From: Gammaproteobacteria bacterium UBA5109
Lineage (GTDB): Bacteria > Pseudomonadota > Gammaproteobacteria > Pseudomonadales > Pseudohongiellaceae
Length of the DNA stretch: 64,000 nt
Direction of reading: 5' to 3'
NCBI GenBank assembly: GCA_002414385.1
Contig: DHZH01000001.1
Span: 310,431 to 374,430 of the forward strand
Shown here: piece after piece, positions 24,238 to 34,127 of the stretch
Position numbering within the stretch: the first letter of the stretch is position 1
Layout of the letters: every line of letters starts with the position of its first letter
Translations under genes and position numbers: made by a program
Notes under the pieces: model-generated
Database searches by the model: none
Told to the model about the DNA's origin: nothing
What the model saw: the letters and a program-made list of their open reading frames with translations, nothing else

Positions 24238-24657
24238 TCAGGATTGAGTGTGATTTATTTCTTCGTGAACCCTCGTGGATAAAAGCCATTGAATGGCTTC
24301 AGCTTTATCCGTGCAGACTCTTATATTAAGCCCCTGATTGAAAGTAACGGTTTCAAAAAATTCGAGGTTTTCTGAAAGCTCGTCCACCAGAAATGCCCGA
24401 AGCAGGTTTCTGACATCGATGCCACGCTTGGAGTAATTTTTTCTGGATAAGTCTGCGATATAGGAATATTCAATTGTCGAAATCAGAATGTTGGTATTCC
24501 TGGCATCAATCAGGATCCTGTTGCAATTATACTTTTTAATTGCCCGTGCCTGGGCTTCCTGCGACGCATATATGTCATCCAGTACCACATCACCGATATA
24601 GCGGGCATAAAGTATGGCGTTTTCACTGTCATACTCGACAATTTCCTGAAGTGGCAT
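24238..24657 (-). CDS. STAS/SpoIIAA-like protein
   Basis: A 139-residue soluble protein with the alternating pattern of the SpoIIAA-like/STAS fold. It has an early strand YARYIGDVVLDDIYASQEAQ, then RILIDARNTNILIS, and a C-terminal TDKAEAIQWLLS that is typical of the end of these domains. Members may sense ligands or take part in partner switching, but no kinase or phosphatase partner lies nearby. It is convergent with the EEP hydrolase gene. Family call moderate, function unknown. Confidence 0.5.
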   Translation of the reverse strand: MPLQEIVEYDSENAILYARYIGDVVLDDIYASQEAQARAIKKYNCNRILIDARNTNILISTIEYSYIADLSRKNYSKRGIDVRNLLRAFLVDELSENLEFFETVTFNQGLNIRVCTDKAEAIQWLLSTRVHEEINHTQS

Positions 24658-24754
24658 GCTGTCATTCCATGGAGAAAGGATAGATACAACATATACAGTG
24701 CTGGAGAGTTATTCAACAAAATCAGCCTGGCTGGAAAGTGACAGATTGTTGCTA

Positions 24755-26152
24755 TTAATTATGGTAAAGCGGTGGTAACTCCACCCTTATTTGCTGTTTC
24801 AGGCTTTGTTTGCGCAGACGATGCAAGTGGGTAATCCGCTTGAGAAAAGCGTCGTATTCAAAGTCAGCTGCTTTATCTCCGTAAAGGCAGGATTGCATCC
24901 GGGTCAGATAGCCCTGCAATTCGTCATCTTTAAAAACACTTTTCAGACGGTCCAGACTGTAGAGATTTTTATTCTCATAATAAGCCTGACCCCAAAGCAG
25001 GGTCTGTTCAGCAAGGGTTTTTAACTGTCGTTTTTCGCAGGCAGTCTTGAGGTGGGCATAAGCTTCCCTGATGGATAGCAATTGCTTTTGAGCAGGGCTG
25101 CGCTGTATCCAGCCCCTGTTGCTGAGACGGGTAACAAGTCGCTGCAGCTTCTGACCCAGCAGCATCAGGACAGGGGCAAAAAACAGCGAAGACACCAGTA
25201 TCAGCATGCCAACAAAAATTACCAGACTCAGATTGATTCCCGGCAACAGGCCCGGGCTTTCCTCCGGCGTTTGTACCTGCGGTTCAGGTTCCAGACGCTG
25301 ACCATCAGCGTCCAGAATATCCACAGTACGGGCCGGCAGGCTTGCATATTCAAGCGAGTCTGTTGTCGTATTCCACCAGGGGATTTCAATAGCCGGCAGG
25401 GTTATCTGGCCAGCCCGGGTGGCAACCAGGGTAATGTTCTGTATGTGCTCCGAGCGGGTACCGTGATTTTCGCGGATATCGACCTGTTCAGGTGCCGTGG
25501 CATACTGGCGCAGACTGCTTTCTGAAATGAAATCAAGATTCAGCAGCATGGAAGAAAACAGGTTCTCTGCCTTGATGTGTATGGTCCTGACCAGCGAGTC
25601 ACCCAGCTTCATTGAAGCCAGTGGTTCACCGAAGGTTTCACTGATGGTGATAGCAGAACTTGGCAACCAGTTTGGTGAGGGAAAGCCCGAAGGTACCGGC
25701 AACACATCCAGTTGCAGGGAATTACTTTCCAGTTCAACCAGGTCACGGGTTTCTGTGGTCCTCAGATTGGGATTGTCACGCGAGGAGCGGGTCTGGGTAT
25801 AGGCCCGAAAGCGAATTGGCTCGATGGTAAATTCGCCACTGTTTTGCGGAAAGATAACAAAGCGGTTTTCATTGACGGCATAAGTCACTCCATCAATGGT
25901 TTCCGTGTATTCCAGACTTTCACCAAGCCGGCTGACTGCAGCTTCCGACATTTCCGGTCGGGAAAATGCAGCCCCGCGCTCAAATGACAGAGTGTAATAC
26001 AGCTTGATACTGAATATGACTTCTTCCTGAACGTAGGCCTGCTCTTTGTTAATTGAAGTCACAATGAAGACTTCATTATTTTCAGTCGCACTTTGTGCCA
26101 GCAGCAGGGCCGGACAATAGCCAAGAATAAATGTCAGCAGGATTCTTACCAT
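24755..26152 (-). CDS. batD: BatD-like periplasmic/membrane protein
   Basis: A 465-residue protein with a signal peptide (LLTFILGYCPALLLAQS), beta-rich BatD-type repeats, and a late membrane segment (LSLVIFVGMLILVSSLFFAPVLML) followed by a cytosolic tail. Typical BatD strings are NKEQAYVQEEVIFSIKLYYT, GVTYAVNENRFVIFPQ and SGEFTIEPIRFRAYT. In Bacteroides-type Bat operons the product works with von Willebrand domain proteins BatA and BatB in envelope stress and aerotolerance. It overlaps the upstream batC-like gene by 7 nt. It is shorter than many BatD proteins (about 550-600 aa). Confidence 0.75.
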   Translation of the reverse strand: MVRILLTFILGYCPALLLAQSATENNEVFIVTSINKEQAYVQEEVIFSIKLYYTLSFERGAAFSRPEMSEAAVSRLGESLEYTETIDGVTYAVNENRFVIFPQNSGEFTIEPIRFRAYTQTRSSRDNPNLRTTETRDLVELESNSLQLDVLPVPSGFPSPNWLPSSAITISETFGEPLASMKLGDSLVRTIHIKAENLFSSMLLNLDFISESSLRQYATAPEQVDIRENHGTRSEHIQNITLVATRAGQITLPAIEIPWWNTTTDSLEYASLPARTVDILDADGQRLEPEPQVQTPEESPGLLPGINLSLVIFVGMLILVSSLFFAPVLMLLGQKLQRLVTRLSNRGWIQRSPAQKQLLSIREAYAHLKTACEKRQLKTLAEQTLLWGQAYYENKNLYSLDRLKSVFKDDELQGYLTRMQSCLYGDKAADFEYDAFLKRITHLHRLRKQSLKQQIRVELPPLYHN

Positions 26153-26940
26153 AACTGCTGGTTGCTTTCCTGAAAGAGTAGTGGGGCAAGACTGTCTTCC
26201 GTGCGTTTTTGCATGCGGAATTTGTTTTTCAGCAGGGTTCCCGGTTCATCCTGAATCCTGCCCAGCCATTGTTGCAGTGTCAGCTCCTGTTCCAGGGCTG
26301 CCGAGAATTCCTGTTCCTCGGCACTTTCGGGGTCCTGTAACTGGCTGTTGCCGGTATTGCCATCGGCATCCTGGGATTCCTGTTGGCTCAGGCGCTCGGA
26401 AGTATCTTCCTGGTTCTGTTCGTTTTCCTGGCCGTTGGTGGCTGCGGTTATTTCTTCCTGCTCTTCATCATTCGGAGTGTCGGCTTCCTCGCCTTCTTGC
26501 CGTTCCAGGTCAAACTCCGAACCCGGGTCGTCCGTCATGCTGGCCAGCACTTCGGCAACAAGCGCCATATTATGTGCCGCTTCTTCATGGTCCGGTACAC
26601 GGTCGAGTACCTGACGATAGGTTTCGATGGCTTCACTGAGCCGGTATAGCTGTGCCAGGGCGTTAGCCCGGTTATAAAGTGACTGGGTATCATTAAGTTC
26701 TGCCAGATCGGTCAGTGCCGCTTCGAAATTACCCTGACGGTAGTTGGCAGCGGCTCGCCATGCCGGGTTTTCAAACTGATTTACGGCTTGCTGAAACTGC
26801 TGCCGGTCGAAGGCCTGTTCACCCAGCTGATCAGTATTAAACCAGAAAGTCTGCCATTCCCAGGCCTGTGAGGCAGGGGCGTAGAGACACACGCTACTGA
26901 GGATAAGCAGCCTTGGAATTGATGTGAATTGTCCTGGCAA
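26146..26940 (-). CDS. BatC-like TPR protein (no von Willebrand domain)
   Basis: A 264-residue exported protein. After a signal peptide there are TPR helices (RQGNFEAALTDLAELND, LYNRANALAQLYRLSEAIET, VPDHEEAAHNMALV), then a long acidic, Gln/Glu-rich stretch of about 90 residues. It ends with WLGRIQDEPGTLLKNKF, the conserved tail of BatB/BatC proteins. The usual fused or adjacent vWA domain is missing. The frame opens with TTG at 26940; I see no better start. It overlaps the batD-like gene by 7 nt, and no moxR, batA or batB lies upstream. Confidence 0.7.
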   Translation of the reverse strand: MPGQFTSIPRLLILSSVCLYAPASQAWEWQTFWFNTDQLGEQAFDRQQFQQAVNQFENPAWRAAANYRQGNFEAALTDLAELNDTQSLYNRANALAQLYRLSEAIETYRQVLDRVPDHEEAAHNMALVAEVLASMTDDPGSEFDLERQEGEEADTPNDEEQEEITAATNGQENEQNQEDTSERLSQQESQDADGNTGNSQLQDPESAEEQEFSAALEQELTLQQWLGRIQDEPGTLLKNKFRMQKRTEDSLAPLLFQESNQQLW

Positions 26941-27102
26941 GAGGTGATTTCCGCTTTAATTATGTGCAGGCATTATACGAGCTGGCTAATATGAAGCAAA
27001 ACCGCCTGCAGCGGGCCTGTTTATTAAGAAAACATTGTGAAAGTTTCAACCTGCCAGGTGGCTCCGGTAGAATAGCGTTTTTTCCGGGTCAGGGAGTTAC
27101 CG

Positions 27103-27849
27103 GTGTCTTTTTTGTCACCCGAATATTTACTGCTGTTGTGCGCTGTTGCATTTGCCATCGGTTTTGTCAAAGCCGGTGTACCGGCACTGGGTATGCTGGT
27201 CTCAGCGGTTATCGTTCTGGTATTTACACCCCGGGAAGCGCTGGGAATCATTCTGATTTACCTGCTGGCCGGGGATCTGGTAGCGGTGAGTTTTTACTGG
27301 CGACTGGCACATTTCAATGAATACAGGAAAATGCTGCCACCGACCGTGTTCGGAATTGTGATCGGGGGAGTACTGCTAAGCTTTCTCGATAACAGTAACC
27401 TTGGTCTGGTAATTGGCTTGATGATCATGGTGCTGGTGGGGCTTGAACCTTTCCGGCCGCAAATGACCGAATGGGCTTTTCATTATCCGCGCAGCGTACG
27501 CTTCGGTTCCGGGATATTTGCCGGCGTTTCGACCACCATCGGTAATGCTGCAGGGCCGGTGATGGCGCTGTATTTCCTCTTGCTGAAACTGGATAAAAAA
27601 GCCTTTGTTGGTACCAGCAGTATCTTTTTCCTGACGATCAATTCGATCAAGGTTCCGCTGTTTTATTATCAGGACCTGTTCACCCCGGCCTATTTCCCGT
27701 CAATCGCGGTAACCATTCCACTGGTCTATGCCGGGGCGATTTTCGGACGCATTTTTTTGAACTGGATCTCGCAAGTCTGGTTCAAGCGTATTATTCTTTT
27801 TTTATCGGCGCTGGCTGGCTTGTGGCTGGTGATTCGATATTTTGTATAA
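27103..27849 (+). CDS. TSUP (TauE/SafE) family sulfite/anion exporter
   Basis: A 248-residue inner-membrane transporter with about seven to eight hydrophobic helices in two similar halves. LLLCAVAFAIGFVKAGVPAL opens the first, and SGIFAGVSTTIGNAAGPVMA, the family's conserved loop motif, opens the second. TSUP proteins move sulfite, sulfoacetate and related organosulfur anions. It starts with GTG at 27103, with GGGAG about 8 nt upstream. A sulfatase lies about 17 kb away; linkage to it is too weak to infer a joint role. Confidence 0.82.
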   Translation: MSFLSPEYLLLLCAVAFAIGFVKAGVPALGMLVSAVIVLVFTPREALGIILIYLLAGDLVAVSFYWRLAHFNEYRKMLPPTVFGIVIGGVLLSFLDNSNLGLVIGLMIMVLVGLEPFRPQMTEWAFHYPRSVRFGSGIFAGVSTTIGNAAGPVMALYFLLLKLDKKAFVGTSSIFFLTINSIKVPLFYYQDLFTPAYFPSIAVTIPLVYAGAIFGRIFLNWISQVWFKRIILFLSALAGLWLVIRYFV

Positions 27850-27885
27850 GCCATAATGGACCAAGTTTTCGACAGGTAAGTAACG

Positions 27886-29454
27886 ATGAAGCAGATTTAT
27901 ACAATATTCCTGATAGTATTTTTCTCTTTAATTTCAGTATCTTGTGCGGTAAACCCTGTAACCGGCGAAAGCCAGTTTTCCCTGTTATCGCGTCAGGATG
28001 AAATAGCCATTGGCAATGAGCAGTACGGGCCGGCCCAGCAAAGTCAGGGCGGACAGTATACGGTTGATTTTGAGTTGACACGCTATGTTAATGAAGTCGG
28101 CCAGCGCCTGGCCGATCAGGCCAAACGGGATTATGTGCTGCCCTATGAGTTCGTGGTACTGAATAATTCGGTTCCCAATGCCTGGGCTTTGCCGGGCGGA
28201 AAGATTGCGGTCAACCGGGGATTGCTGATGGAGCTTGATAATGAAGCCGAACTGGCAGCCGTCCTCGGACATGAGGTAGTGCATGCTGCTGCTCGGCATG
28301 GTGCGACAGCCATGAGCCGCGGACAGTTACTGCAGGGGGTGCTGACAGTCGGTGCCATTGCCAGCCAGGAGATGGCCTATTCGGATTATATTGTCGGTGC
28401 CGGGCAACTCGGTGCGCAGCTAATCAGTCAGCGTTATGGGCGCGATGCCGAGCGTGAAGCGGATTACTACGGCATTCAGTATATGGTGCAGGCCGGATAT
28501 GATCCGCGGGCTGCAGTCAGTCTGCAGGAAACTTTTGTGCGTCTCTCGGAAGGGCGTGACAGCAGCTGGATTGACGGTCTGTTTGCCAGTCACCCGCCCT
28601 CTGAAGAGCGGGTAGCCAATAATCAGGCACTGGTGGATGAAATCATGCCGCTTTATGCCGGAGTTGACCTGGAACTGGGCGAAGCCCGCTATCAGCAGGC
28701 GCTGGCAAGACTGCGCGCTGATCAGGAGGCCTACGGGCTGTTTGATGAAGCGCAGCGCGCGATTGCCGATGATGATCTGGATATTGCCATGCTTAACCTG
28801 AATCAGGCTATCTCCCTGGTCCCCAATGAAGCGCGTTTCTCGGGGCTGAAAGCCGATATTCAGCTGTATCAGGAAGATTACAGGGAGGCCATTGCAAGCT
28901 ACAGTGAAGCGATCCTGAAAGATGCGCAGTATTTTGATTACTATCTGGGGCGTGGCGTGGCTTATTCCAGACTTGGTGATCAGAACCGCGCCCGGCAGGA
29001 CCTGGAACGCAGCACGGAATTACTGCCAACCTCGACGGCCATGAATGAGCTGGGCAAAATTGCTCTAAATAATAATAACCGCAACCAGGCCAAGCAGTAT
29101 TTCCAGACGGCTGCCGGCGGTGGCGGGGCAGCTGCCACTGAAGCGGCACTTGCGTTTACCCGGCTGGATCTGGTGGACAATCCCGGTAACTATGTTCAGG
29201 TGCAGACCTTTACTGATGATCAGGGCAGGGTGCGAGCACGCGTCAGTAATCAAGCCGGTATTCCAGTTACTAATATTCAGATTGAATTTACCGCGGCAAT
29301 TGACGGGGAGCTTGAACTGCGAGACCTGCGGGTTAATTCTCTGGGCGCCAATCAGTCAGTGAACCTGAATACTGGATTGAGGTTTCCGGAGGGTGTGCAG
29401 ATAACATCCAATCTCTTGCGGGTCAGGGTCACTGGAGTTCAGGCGGCACAATAA
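27886..29454 (+). CDS. M48-family metalloprotease lipoprotein with TPR domain
   Basis: A 522-residue exported zinc protease, probably an outer-membrane or periplasmic lipoprotein (signal with SVSCAVNP lipobox). The zinc site is HEVVH (residues 129-133), and the third ligand lies in EREADYYGIQYM. A TPR region follows (about residues 290-420), then a C-terminal beta domain. This plan resembles BepA-like outer-membrane quality-control proteases, though the C-terminal beta domain is an addition. It follows the TSUP gene by 36 bp and is convergent with the subtilase gene. A perfect CCTGAATTCAGG palindrome lies over the junction. Confidence 0.85.
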   Translation: MKQIYTIFLIVFFSLISVSCAVNPVTGESQFSLLSRQDEIAIGNEQYGPAQQSQGGQYTVDFELTRYVNEVGQRLADQAKRDYVLPYEFVVLNNSVPNAWALPGGKIAVNRGLLMELDNEAELAAVLGHEVVHAAARHGATAMSRGQLLQGVLTVGAIASQEMAYSDYIVGAGQLGAQLISQRYGRDAEREADYYGIQYMVQAGYDPRAAVSLQETFVRLSEGRDSSWIDGLFASHPPSEERVANNQALVDEIMPLYAGVDLELGEARYQQALARLRADQEAYGLFDEAQRAIADDDLDIAMLNLNQAISLVPNEARFSGLKADIQLYQEDYREAIASYSEAILKDAQYFDYYLGRGVAYSRLGDQNRARQDLERSTELLPTSTAMNELGKIALNNNNRNQAKQYFQTAAGGGGAAATEAALAFTRLDLVDNPGNYVQVQTFTDDQGRVRARVSNQAGIPVTNIQIEFTAAIDGELELRDLRVNSLGANQSVNLNTGLRFPEGVQITSNLLRVRVTGVQAAQ

Positions 29455-29462
29455 GCCTGAAT

Positions 29463-31973
29463 TCAGGGGGTACTGAGCAGAACGCTGTCCCATTCCAGTT
29501 CCAGCGCTGATAGCACTGTATCCTCATCCAGAGTAAAGCTTGAAGTTTCAGCTGAGGCATCACCGGCATCCGAGAGATTATTGCCGTTCAGGTCAGAACT
29601 GGCAGTAAGAAAATAGGAACCAGCTTCAAGGTTGTTGAAATTGAACTGGTAACTTCCTGCGCTGCTGCTGATCCTGATCTGTTGCTGGATGGTACTGCTT
29701 TCACTGTCCAGCAGGCTGATCAACAGGGGGCCCATTTCATATACCTGCTGTGGTTCATTCACCTGCAGCACTATATCGATATTCAGGGAGTTGCTGTTGG
29801 AGACAAAGCTTAGGGTATCTTCATACAGGCCGGCAGCAAGGCCGCTGCGATCAACGCTTAATTGCCAGGTATCGACAGCGCCGGATTCAAGCTGTGTCAG
29901 GTTCAGCCAGTCGGCGTCATAAACAGTATCCAGGATGGTCACCGGATCATTCCCGACCGTGCGGGTTTCAAATTCTGTCTGAGTCAGTGCCGGCCTGAAT
30001 TCAAAAGCCGAAATGGATGAACTCAGGTATGAATTCAGGGCAGGCGGATTAACAAGACTGTCCAGCGCTGCATTGAGGGCCTTGCCAGCATTGATCATGC
30101 CGTGACCATACTGACTGTCAGCGCCGGCAATTCCGAGATCATCGGTCAGCAGACCGGCAAGCAGCATCTGTTCGATATCATTGACGCTTAATTGCGGATT
30201 GACGGCGAGCATCAAGGCAAACACGCCACTGACATGAGGGGCAGCCATGGATGTGCCGAAACGATAGGAATAATTGTAAGTCAGGCCGGTTCCGCCGGAG
30301 CTGGCGGACAAAGACAGTATGCCGTCAGTGATGCCGTTATTGTCCAGATCAACATCATCACCACCCGGTGCCGCCAGATCAATGGCATTGCCGTAATTGG
30401 AGTAGTCTGCCAGCTCCTGGTTCAGGTTCAGGGCACTGACGGCGAATATATCGTTACAGTTTGCCGGAATAAATCGGTTGGAGCTGTCACCACCGTTTCC
30501 TGCTGCCGCAACAACCAGGATATCCTGTGCCCTGACTTCTGACAGGGTTTCACGGTAATTTTCCGGACAGAAACCATTGCCACCGATGCTCAGGTTGATA
30601 ATGTCAGCCGGCTGAACCGGCAGCAGGCCGGAATCGTTACTCAGGCCTGCGGCATAGCGCACAGCCTGCATGGCATCGTATAAATTTCCGCCGGAATCAC
30701 CCAGCACCCGCAGGGGCATGATGCCCGTATTCCAGCCAATGCCACTGACGCCAATCGTATTATTACTGACAGCAGCAATGATGCCGGCCACATGGGTACC
30801 GTGATAGGAAGAGCCCAGATCTTCCGGGTTGCTGTCCAGGCCATTGCCATCCAGGGCATTATCAGGGTCTTCAATGAAATCATATCCCGGCACCAGATTG
30901 CTGCTGATATCCGGATGCTGAGACAGGATGCCCGAATCAATAACAGCAACAATCACTTCAGTGCTGCCAGTTGTCACTTCCCAGGCTTCCGGAAGATCCA
31001 GCAGGGGCAGGCTCCACTGCTCTGCGTAGCGGGCATCATTGGGAATGGCTGCCGACTGGATCAGCAGGTTGGGCTCGGCATACTGAATGGCACTATCGCC
31101 CTGCATGAGTTTGATCGCCATGAGGGTATTGAATTTGGCTGCAGTCGCTTGACTGGTAAAGCCAAGCTGATTGTTTTGCATTCGCGCCCTTACCGTTGAA
31201 TCGGCCGTCTGGTCCTGATATTGAGGCAGGCTGCGGCGCCCCATGCCCAGCCGCAGAGGACGCTCGGCCTCGCCAGCCATGCGGCGTAATTCGAGGCGCT
31301 GTAACCAGGATTGGGGATTATTTTGTTGTTGTGAATACTGCTGCGGGTCACGATAACGGACAATCATTTCGTTGGGGACGAAGGCATCGCTCAGCCGGTA
31401 CCCTGTGGTACTGATGTTCATGGTCTGCTCGGTACGCAGGGTGTAATTTGAAGCACCGCTGAAGGCTTCAACCAGCACCTGAAAATCACCTTCGAAGGGC
31501 GCGCTCAGGGTTTCAATGGCATCAAGTGAAAGGGAAGAGTCCAGTACAATCTGGCCATTGGCATTAAGCAGAAATAAATCCAGGTCAGCATTGTCAGCAT
31601 CGTGGATATCCAGCACGATGGACTGCCCTTCATACAGATAGATACTGAAGTAATCGACCGGGTCTCCCTCGGTAAACAGGGGGCCTGCTTCCCCTTCCAT
31701 GGCCTCATTGACGTAACCGCCAAGCACGGCAAAGCTGGGTAATTGCTGGGCTTCCTGAGGGGTGTTGTTGGAGATGTTCTGACTGGCGTCGTTATTGATA
31801 TCACTGTCAACCAGGCTGCCGGCGCTAATGCTAATGTTGCCCTGCAGGGAAAAGCCGCTCGACGCTGCATTGATGCTGATCGAGCCTGATCCGCCACCAC
31901 CGCCACCACAGGCATTCAATAGCACTGAACAAAAGCTCAGGGCCATAATTCGTAATGCTGTTGTGCTTTTCAT
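29463..31973 (-). CDS. Subtilisin-like (S8) serine protease lipoprotein
   Basis: A secreted protease of about 836 residues. I take the ATG at 31973 as start because it gives a normal lipoprotein signal (MALSFCSVLLNACGG); the frame opens 24 nt earlier without better support. A poly-Gly/Ser linker and a prepeptidase-like beta domain (residues about 70-170) precede the S8 catalytic core. Catalytic residues are visible as Asp in AVIDSG, His in HGTHVAG and Ser in GTSMAAPH. A C-terminal beta region follows, with DLNGNNLSDAGDA, a calcium-loop-like repeat. It is a surface or secreted protease for protein scavenging. It stands alone. Confidence 0.9.
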   Translation of the reverse strand: MKSTTALRIMALSFCSVLLNACGGGGGGSGSISINAASSGFSLQGNISISAGSLVDSDINNDASQNISNNTPQEAQQLPSFAVLGGYVNEAMEGEAGPLFTEGDPVDYFSIYLYEGQSIVLDIHDADNADLDLFLLNANGQIVLDSSLSLDAIETLSAPFEGDFQVLVEAFSGASNYTLRTEQTMNISTTGYRLSDAFVPNEMIVRYRDPQQYSQQQNNPQSWLQRLELRRMAGEAERPLRLGMGRRSLPQYQDQTADSTVRARMQNNQLGFTSQATAAKFNTLMAIKLMQGDSAIQYAEPNLLIQSAAIPNDARYAEQWSLPLLDLPEAWEVTTGSTEVIVAVIDSGILSQHPDISSNLVPGYDFIEDPDNALDGNGLDSNPEDLGSSYHGTHVAGIIAAVSNNTIGVSGIGWNTGIMPLRVLGDSGGNLYDAMQAVRYAAGLSNDSGLLPVQPADIINLSIGGNGFCPENYRETLSEVRAQDILVVAAAGNGGDSSNRFIPANCNDIFAVSALNLNQELADYSNYGNAIDLAAPGGDDVDLDNNGITDGILSLSASSGGTGLTYNYSYRFGTSMAAPHVSGVFALMLAVNPQLSVNDIEQMLLAGLLTDDLGIAGADSQYGHGMINAGKALNAALDSLVNPPALNSYLSSSISAFEFRPALTQTEFETRTVGNDPVTILDTVYDADWLNLTQLESGAVDTWQLSVDRSGLAAGLYEDTLSFVSNSNSLNIDIVLQVNEPQQVYEMGPLLISLLDSESSTIQQQIRISSSAGSYQFNFNNLEAGSYFLTASSDLNGNNLSDAGDASAETSSFTLDEDTVLSALELEWDSVLLSTP

Positions 31974-32122
31974 GTGTCTGCTCAGGAGCTCGGGCATCAG
32001 CCGGGTCCGCAGGCTGTGAATCTGCAGGTATTGTATTCAGTCAGCATAGAGCAGCCAAGCTTAATCAGGAATTAAGCCTGGCCGGGAAAGGAAAAATCAG
32101 TTTGTCAGTGCCAGGCCCGAAT

Positions 32123-32491
32123 TCAGCGTGCGCGAGTCAGGTAGGCAATAATGTCATCCAGATCGGATTCACTGACTTCCGTTTTACGGGTAATCGGCAT
32201 GCCGAACAAGCCATTGCGTACCACAGTACGAATGTAGATAGGAGCCAGGTCAGTGCGGTCTTCCAGCACCGGCGGTAAATCCCCATTGTATTTTACGGCA
32301 AGGGCTGAAGTACCTGGCAAGGCATTGGTGCCAAGGCCGCCGAAGACCCCACCGGCGACTCTACCATGGCAGGGTTCGCACCATTTATCGAATACCGCTT
32401 TGCCATTTACCTGGGCTGGGCTGAGTTCCTGGGCCTGGGCGGTGCCAAGCAGGGAAGCGAGTACTACACAAAAAATCGTTAACTGTTTCAT
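32123..32491 (-). CDS. Small c-type cytochrome, partner of the downstream-family flavoprotein
   Basis: A 122-residue exported class I cytochrome c with signal peptide (VVLASLLGTAQAQE) and one haem site CEPCH (Cys38, Cys41, His42). A Met in RNGLFGMPITR is the likely sixth ligand. It resembles the cytochrome subunit of 4-cresol dehydrogenase (PchC) and eugenol hydroxylase. It overlaps the flavoprotein gene by 4 nt (ATGA), so the two are translated together and probably form one complex in the periplasm. Confidence 0.85.
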   Translation of the reverse strand: MKQLTIFCVVLASLLGTAQAQELSPAQVNGKAVFDKWCEPCHGRVAGGVFGGLGTNALPGTSALAVKYNGDLPPVLEDRTDLAPIYIRTVVRNGLFGMPITRKTEVSESDLDDIIAYLTRAR

Positions 32492-34104
32492 CCGCGATTA
32501 TTCCTCATATTGGCTGGCCAGATACCGTAACGTCCCGGGGAGATAATACCGTTTGGATCAATGCTGTCTTTCAGCTTTTCCTGGAATTTCAGCAGGGATC
32601 CATCATTAAAGTTGTACTTGCTCACAGCGAGGTCCTGAAAGGCTGGCGCTGTCCGGTAGGTGCCCATGCCGACTTCGGCAATTTTGTCCAGGCAATGGGC
32701 ATACAAGGCCCGGGATGCTTCGTTCTTTGCGGCATCTCTCCAGGTCGGTATCAACACTGCTATTACAAAAGCTCTTGAATAAAAGGTTATTGGCGTTGAG
32801 AAAGGACCTGTTGCTGGCGGAAAACCCATTTCCTGATAGGCCTCTGCCAGAACCCGCGCTGCCGTATGCGCTCCTTCAGCCGTTCTGGGAGCCATGGTAA
32901 ACATGTCGGCATGACCATCAGGCGGGTCATTCCGGTTAATCGGGTTTCTGTTGACGATATGGAAAATTTCCAGGTTTGGAATGCCTAAAAAGGCTTTATC
33001 CGGCAGGGCAGGAATATCTTCTTCAGGAATGGGCAAATTGTGCAGCTCCTCTTCCTCGAAGGCGACACCTGTAATTTTATCCCGGAATCGTCGCTGTATT
33101 GCTGTCCAGGTTCCCTGGACGATTTCCTGCGGACCATACAGGTGAAACGAAACCGACCAGGCCGGTCTGCCTTGGGCTCTAACAAAAGCTTCAAGTTGGT
33201 CAAGGCTGGGCCAACCGTTTTGCATCAGCTCTCCCATTGGGGCCGGATCAAACAATCCACCACCGGCAGGGCTGTTATAAAAAGGCATGCCAACCAGGTA
33301 TGAATCTTCCAGATAATTGACTTCGTCTATCAAGGCCTGGAAATCCTGATAACGCGGAACAGTAATGGTGACATTCTTGAAGGCTTCCGGCATCGGCATC
33401 AGCTTGACGCCCATTTTGGTGACGATACCGAAATTGGACTGGGCAAACAGGCCGTCAATTGAAGGACCAACTCCGTAATGAAAATCCTGCCAGGCATCAG
33501 AACCTGGAATAGCCCCTGCACCAGTGCGGATCAGCTCACCTTCGGCACTGACGATCTCCAGCCCGATATGTGAACCGAAATGGTCGCGGTAGGGACCGAA
33601 AGTATAGCCGACACCATGGTCAAGGCTGTTACCCATCGGGCTGCCCCAGCCTGGATCAGGGACATCAATCATGACATTCAGGTTGTTTTCGCGAATATAG
33701 TTGAATAAATCGAAATAGGAAACGCCTGGCTCTACCAGGGCATAGTTACGCTTGTCATTGACTTCGATGATGCGATTCATGCGTTTCAGATCGATTACCA
33801 CAGAGCCGGTGAGAGTCGGTGCAGCACCGCCGTATGTGAGGTTACGACCTGTTGAAATCGGATATACAGGGATACTGTAGCGATTGGCGATACGGACGAT
33901 TTGCTGTACTTCCTCAACATTGGCGGGAGCAACAGCCGCTGAAGCGATTCTTTCTTCTTCTTCGCCCCAGTAAATCGAATAGGAGTCGCGGTAGAGCGCT
34001 ACGTCTTCATCAGAGCTGAAAACCCAGTCGTTGCCGACCGCATTACGGAATTCGGCAAGTGCGGCGTCGAATTCACTTTGACTTAGATTGGGAGGGAGTG
34101 CCAT
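32488..34104 (-). CDS. 4-Cresol dehydrogenase/eugenol hydroxylase-type flavoprotein subunit
   Basis: A 538-residue FAD-dependent oxidase of the vanillyl-alcohol oxidase/PchF group. These enzymes hydroxylate para-alkylphenols at the benzylic carbon, using water and passing electrons to cytochrome c. The PP-loop domain has PISTGRNLTYGGAAP and ALVEPGVSYFDLFNYI. Later blocks are HGVGYTFGPYRDHFG, GVGPSIDGLFAQSNFGIVTKMG and the C-terminal TYRTAPAFQD and DPNGIISPGRYGIWP, all matching PchF-like sequences. It has no signal peptide, as in PchF, so it may be exported with a partner. GAGG precedes the ATG at 34104. Substrate could be a cresol, eugenol or a lignin-derived alkylphenol. Confidence 0.85.
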   Translation of the reverse strand: MALPPNLSQSEFDAALAEFRNAVGNDWVFSSDEDVALYRDSYSIYWGEEEERIASAAVAPANVEEVQQIVRIANRYSIPVYPISTGRNLTYGGAAPTLTGSVVIDLKRMNRIIEVNDKRNYALVEPGVSYFDLFNYIRENNLNVMIDVPDPGWGSPMGNSLDHGVGYTFGPYRDHFGSHIGLEIVSAEGELIRTGAGAIPGSDAWQDFHYGVGPSIDGLFAQSNFGIVTKMGVKLMPMPEAFKNVTITVPRYQDFQALIDEVNYLEDSYLVGMPFYNSPAGGGLFDPAPMGELMQNGWPSLDQLEAFVRAQGRPAWSVSFHLYGPQEIVQGTWTAIQRRFRDKITGVAFEEEELHNLPIPEEDIPALPDKAFLGIPNLEIFHIVNRNPINRNDPPDGHADMFTMAPRTAEGAHTAARVLAEAYQEMGFPPATGPFSTPITFYSRAFVIAVLIPTWRDAAKNEASRALYAHCLDKIAEVGMGTYRTAPAFQDLAVSKYNFNDGSLLKFQEKLKDSIDPNGIISPGRYGIWPANMRNNRG

Positions 34105-34127
34105 GGTTGATACCTCTAGTTTTTGTG

